A stretch of DNA of 55,765 nucleotides, taken from assembly GCF_029889905.1 (NCBI RefSeq), contig NZ_JARANZ010000016.1, forward strand, positions 1-55,765, in the 5' to 3' direction. The translations under genes and the position numbers were made by a program. Under the pieces are notes generated by a model, which was not told the origin of the DNA, made no database searches, and worked only from the letters and a program-made list of their open reading frames with translations. Shown in pieces: positions 52,612-55,765 of this stretch; the first letter of the stretch is position 1; each line of letters begins with the position of its first letter. The DNA is from Chromohalobacter sp. 11-W. Lineage in GTDB: Bacteria > Pseudomonadota > Gammaproteobacteria > Pseudomonadales > Halomonadaceae.

Positions 52612-53559
52612 TTAGGCGTCGTCGAGGGCGGCGGACCATTGCGCGTACCAAGTACGGAACAGGTCGTACTGGGCTTCAATGTAATGACGCTGGGCGTCGC
52701 TAAGCACGTCGCTTTCGTTGAAATGCAGCGCGTACTCGTTTTCGCCGTTGAGGACCATCAAGTGCTTGTAATAAAGCACCAAATCGGCGCCTTCGTCGAA
52801 AGAGGACAACACGCCGAGCGCTTCTTCGAGCTCCTTGGCCCGGCGGCGAGCGGTGACGTCTCCCTTGGCCGCTTTCTTGCTGAGTGCGACGAGGTGCAAC
52901 ACTTCGCGGGGCAGGGCGTTGCCGATACCGGTGATGGCACCGGTGGCGCCGCAGTTGACGAAGCCATGGTAGACGGTGGTGTCGACGCCGACCATCAGGG
53001 TGACGTCATCGTCCTGTGAGGTGATGTGCTCCGCCGCGTAACGCAGGTCATCGGCGCCGCCGAACTCCTTGAAGCCGATCAAGTTCGCGTGTTTGGCGCG
53101 AAGCTCGAAGAATAGGTCGGCACGGGTGGCGAAGCCATAGTGAGGACTGTTGTAGATCACCGCCGGCAGGTTGGGCGCGGCGTCGAGAATGGCCGAGAAG
53201 TGGGCCTTCTGCGCGGTGGCGGATGTGCCGCGGGACAGCACGCGAGGAATGACCATTAGTCCATGGGCACCGACCTTGGCCGCATGCGCCGCATGGGAAA
53301 CGGCTTCCTTGGAGTTGACCGCACCGGTACCGACGATGGTCGGAATGCCGGCCTCGACCAGTCGTGCAACGCCTTCCTGGCGCTGCGTTTCGTTTAGAAG
53401 AGGCCAGTCGCCCATGGAGCCGCAATACACCACGCCGCTCATGCCCAGTTCGATAAGTTCACGACCTTTGGCGATCAGGGCGTCGAAATCCGGCTGGCGG
53501 TCGGCGGTGCAGGGCGTCATCAGTGCGGGAATGCAACCGGTGAAGATGGCATCGTTCAT
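52612..53559 (-). CDS. DHDPS-family lyase, probable 1-pyrroline-4-hydroxy-2-carboxylate deaminase
   Basis: 315 residues from MNDAIFTGCIPAL (53559; GAGGA upstream). Schiff-base lysine K164 is in IGFKEFGG and Y136 in VIYNSPHYG; the entrance loop is YCGSMGDWPLLN in place of the NGTTGE of dihydrodipicolinate synthase. Members of this branch next to hydroxyproline epimerases deaminate Pyr4H2C to alpha-ketoglutarate semialdehyde. The matching semialdehyde dehydrogenase is not in the window. Confidence 0.82.
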   Translation of the reverse strand: MNDAIFTGCIPALMTPCTADRQPDFDALIAKGRELIELGMSGVVYCGSMGDWPLLNETQRQEGVARLVEAGIPTIVGTGAVNSKEAVSHAAHAAKVGAHGLMVIPRVLSRGTSATAQKAHFSAILDAAPNLPAVIYNSPHYGFATRADLFFELRAKHANLIGFKEFGGADDLRYAAEHITSQDDDVTLMVGVDTTVYHGFVNCGATGAITGIGNALPREVLHLVALSKKAAKGDVTARRRAKELEEALGVLSSFDEGADLVLYYKHLMVLNGENEYALHFNESDVLSDAQRHYIEAQYDLFRTWYAQWSAALDDA

Positions 53560-53653
53560 CGTTTTTCCTCGAGGGTTGGTTGATTGCATGCAGGTGGCTC
53601 AGCGCAATGGCATCGCCGTGATGCCCGGCGCTGAACCGTCGAGAGCAGAGGGA

Positions 53654-54589
53654 TCACTGACGCGTGATCCCCCAGGCGAACGGGTCCTGTTCATCGATTA
53701 GCAGGGTGGCGTCGGCGCTGAGATAGGCGCGTCCCTTGATCGAAGGACGAATGCACTCGCCCTCCCATTCGTAAGAGGCCTCGAACTGGCCGCCGCAGAT
53801 GCTCGCTTGCACCCAGGTCTGCCCCGGCGCCAACTTGCCGTCTGCGGCAAGGCAGGCGAGTTTGGCGCTAGTGCCGGTGCCGCAGGGGGAGCGATCGTAG
53901 GCCTTGCCGGGGCACAGCACGAAGTTGCGGCTGTCGGCATGGCGGTCGTCGCAGAAGAGTTCGATGTGATCGATGACGCCGCCGTTTTCGCCGGTAATCG
54001 ACTGGGTTTCCAGCGCTTGTCGAATGGCCCAGGTGTAGTCGGTTAAGGCCTCGACATTGTCGAGCTCGATGGTCAGGTCGTGCTCGCTGATCAGGAAGAA
54101 CCAGTTGCCGCCCCAGGCAATGTCGCCGTGTACGACGCCGTACCCTGGCACCTCGACGGGTACCTGGTGACGATGACGGTAGGAAAGGACATTGCGCACG
54201 GTCACGGCGCCGTCGTCGTGAAGCGTGGCGTTGATGGGCCCCGCGGGGGTATCGATCTTGTGGCAGCCCGGCGTCATGCGCCCCAGGTGATATAGCGACG
54301 CCACTAGCCCGATGGTGCCGTGGCCGCACATGCCGAGATAACCGCTGTTGTTGAAGAAGATGACCCCGCAACTGGCATCGTTGGACTCGGGCTCGCAGTA
54401 CAGCGCGCCGACCAGCACGTCGTGCCCACGCGGCTCCAGCATGATAGCCCGGCGCCATGCATCGTGATTGTCGCGGAAGTCGTCGCACTTCTCGGCGATG
54501 GTGCTACCGGAAAGCGCTGGCATGCCCTCCATGACCAATCGTGTCGGTTCACCTACGGTGTGGGAGTCGATGACGTGCACACGTTTCAT
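53654..54589 (-). CDS. 4-hydroxyproline 2-epimerase (proline racemase family)
   Basis: 311 residues. The two catalytic cysteines are C88 in MCGHGTIG and C236 in [10 protein letters not shown]. Having both favours an epimerase/racemase over trans-3-hydroxyproline dehydratase, where the second is Thr. It would turn trans-4-hydroxy-L-proline into cis-4-hydroxy-D-proline, the first step of the pathway. AAGGTGG precedes the start. The deaminase follows 94 bases later on the same strand. Confidence 0.86.
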   Translation of the reverse strand: MKRVHVIDSHTVGEPTRLVMEGMPALSGSTIAEKCDDFRDNHDAWRRAIMLEPRGHDVLVGALYCEPESNDASCGVIFFNNSGYLGMCGHGTIGLVASLYHLGRMTPGCHKIDTPAGPINATLHDDGAVTVRNVLSYRHRHQVPVEVPGYGVVHGDIAWGGNWFFLISEHDLTIELDNVEALTDYTWAIRQALETQSITGENGGVIDHIELFCDDRHADSRNFVLCPGKAYDRSPCGTGTSAKLACLAADGKLAPGQTWVQASICGGQFEASYEWEGECIRPSIKGRAYLSADATLLIDEQDPFAWGITRQ

Positions 54590-54618
54590 AAGCCACCTTC
54601 GCTCGATCTTGTTAGGTT

Positions 54619-54635
54619 TTATATTTTATACAATC
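54619..54635 (-). promoter_or_regulatory. Shared 17-bp motif upstream of the epimerase
   Basis: The reverse complement of this stretch is GATTGTATAAAATATAA, identical to 51438-51454. It lies 30 bases before the epimerase start. AT-rich, so it may overlap a -10 region; GntR operator is the alternative. Nothing else recognisable in 54590-54867. Confidence 0.6.
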
Positions 54636-54867
54636 TTCAAAGGGTTTTGTGAAGTCATCTCCGTTGACAATCATCCAAGATGGTCACGTGATAAGGCACA
54701 TAGCGGGGATCGCGCATGCTGCATGCTTGAGCCGGCGCCACGTTGATGAGAAAAAGCACCGCGTGGGCCAGCGAGAAGGAAGGGGCCGGGAATAGAGGAT
54801 GACATTCTGGACTGCGCCGTGGCCGATGCCGTGAGCGAGTCCCAGACCGTTACTGCAGTGCGTGTGG

Positions 54868-55488
54868 TTAACCTGGCCGGTACATCTTGAAGTTCTGCTC
54901 GGCGCTGACTTCGAAGTAATCGGCCGGGCCGCCGCCGCGCAGAATGGGGTGTGCCTCGGCAGTCTGATAGACGCCGTCATGTAGCAATGACTGGTCGATG
55001 TGCACACCGACGACTTCGCCCAGCACCAGCCAGGTCTCGAGCGACTCACCAGCGGCGGAGTGGAGCTGAATCAACTGACTCAGCCGACACTCGAAGGCGA
55101 CGCGCGCTTCGGCGACATGCGGTACCTCGACGACTTGGGAGGCGCGCGGCGTCAGGCCGGCCAACGCGAATTCGTCGACTTCAGGTGCCACGCCGGCACA
55201 GCTGGCATTCATCTGTTCGGCGAGCGGGCGGGTCGCCAAGTGCCAGCAAAACTCGCCTGTGGCGGCGATGTTACGCACGCTGTCCTTGTAGCCGATGCTG
55301 GAGAACCCCACGATCGGCGGCGTGTAGTTGAAAGCGTTGAAGAAGCTATAAGGGGCCAGGTTCAGGTGGCCGTTGCGATCCTGAGAGGAGACCCAGCCGA
55401 TCGGACGCGGCCCGACGATGGCGTTGAAAGGGTCGTGGGGCAAGCCGTGGCCCTGGTGTGGCTCGTAGAAGTGAAATCCATCACGCAT
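54868..55488 (-). CDS. Flavin reductase family (FMN-binding split-barrel) protein
   Basis: 206 residues. NAIVGPRPIGWVSSQDRNGHLNLAPYSFFNAFNYTPPIVGFS is the typical FMN-binding start of the flavin reductase-like family; FECRLSQLIQL and LVLGEVVGVHID follow. It could supply reduced flavin to an oxygenase or act alone as a reductase. AAGGAG precedes the start. Same strand as the hydroxyproline genes but 278 bases upstream of the epimerase. Confidence 0.83.
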   Translation of the reverse strand: MRDGFHFYEPHQGHGLPHDPFNAIVGPRPIGWVSSQDRNGHLNLAPYSFFNAFNYTPPIVGFSSIGYKDSVRNIAATGEFCWHLATRPLAEQMNASCAGVAPEVDEFALAGLTPRASQVVEVPHVAEARVAFECRLSQLIQLHSAAGESLETWLVLGEVVGVHIDQSLLHDGVYQTAEAHPILRGGGPADYFEVSAEQNFKMYRPG

Positions 55489-55598
55489 GACATGCTCCTT
55501 GCTGATCGCGAAAAGCGCTGCATCGGGCGTGCCGCCCGGGCGAGGTATGTTGCGCGATGGTAGCCAGAGGGAGATGTAGGCGATAGGGGGAGGGGCGT

Positions 55599-55622
55599 AT
55601 TTATCCGTACGGACGGATAAAT
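55599..55622. promoter_or_regulatory. 10-bp inverted repeat, candidate operator
   Basis: ATTTATCCGT (55599-55608) and ACGGATAAAT (55613-55622) are exact reverse complements four bases apart, 111 bases ahead of the flavin reductase gene. The size suits a TetR-type repressor site, perhaps of a gene beyond the window. Confidence 0.6.
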
Positions 55623-55699
55623 CTCCTTGCTAGAAACAAATCCTCACAGAACGGCGGTGCCGCGGGGGCACGTTTCACTTTTATCCATGTTAAATTAGG

Positions 55700-55733
55700 C
55701 TCCCACCACATAAGCGTGGCGCTAGCGTGGGAG
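55700..55733. other. Stem-loop in the terminal non-coding stretch
   Basis: CTCCCAC (55700-55706) pairs with GTGGGAG (55727-55733) around a 20-base loop. It follows an AT-rich GTTAAATTAG. It may be a leader structure of a rightward gene beyond 55765. No gene is seen in 55489-55765. Confidence 0.3.
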
Positions 55734-55765
55734 GCGACAGCCGTTCGAGCGCGCGTTCGTGCCAT

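Overview
The window looks like a chromosomal piece of a halophilic gammaproteobacterium of the Halomonadaceae (Halomonas/Chromohalobacter type). The grounds are high GC, a near-complete ectoine/hydroxyectoine catabolic locus, and Halomonas-like accessory genes. I see no rRNA, tRNA, CRISPR array or phage block. Names come from reading motifs and remembered family features; no database search was run.

Layout. Positions 1-2400 hold the end of a glycerol-3-phosphate-type ABC importer. Its first permease gene (ugpA) is cut by an insertion sequence whose last ~108 bases open the window and read as the C-terminus of an IS30-family transposase. ugpE and ugpC follow intact. A GhrA-like reductase (2394-3326, minus) comes next. 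The ectoine region runs from 3390 to 17324: a MocR-type regulator (EnuR-like) diverges from doeA across a perfect 11-bp inverted repeat, then doeB, the Lrp-type doeX, an fdhD/ydeP-like molybdoenzyme pair, a DUF1449-like membrane protein, doeC, doeD, eutB and eutC. Together these would take ectoine through N-alpha-acetyl-diaminobutyrate, diaminobutyrate and aspartate semialdehyde to aspartate. eutA and an ectoine transporter are not in the window. A ~90-bp imperfect palindrome separates doeC from doeD.

Positions 17.4-32.0 kb carry housekeeping and accessory genes: a PhoD-like phosphatase, LysE exporter with AraC regulator, ExoD, LysR/EamA pair, His-rich DUF4396 protein, ArgC, two HAD hydrolases, a VTT-flavoreductase fusion, an AhpD-like protein, and an ECF sigma / zinc-finger anti-sigma / AraC operon. 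Positions 32.0-38.0 kb hold a tight seven-gene minus-strand operon: YnjB-YnjC-YnjD-like importer, DUF3047, a glutaredoxin/GST-like protein and two glycosyltransferases.

The most unusual locus is 38198-42785. A 774-residue protein joins a tubulin-tyrosine-ligase-like (TTL) ATP-grasp domain to a PqqD-like peptide-binding domain and a third, possibly HprK-like, domain. It is followed by a DoxX membrane protein and two short paralogous peptides. These share an N-terminal motif and end in low-complexity Glu/Gly/Ala/Pro tails; the tail of the second resembles the C-terminal tail of alpha-tubulin, the classical TTL substrate. A DinB-like and a DUF302 protein close the operon. I propose a ribosomally made peptide system in which the TTL domain adds amino acids to the acidic tails.

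Positions 42.8-50.0 kb contain an APH-type kinase preceded by four 18-bp tandem repeats, a DUF748 protein, an MtfA-like peptidase, a GNAT-nitrilase fusion and an NhaC antiporter. Positions 50.1-54.6 kb hold a trans-4-hydroxyproline catabolic cluster (D-hydroxyproline dehydrogenase, GntR regulator, Pyr4H2C deaminase, epimerase) with a 17-bp motif shared by two of its promoters. A flavin reductase family gene and a promoter region end the window.
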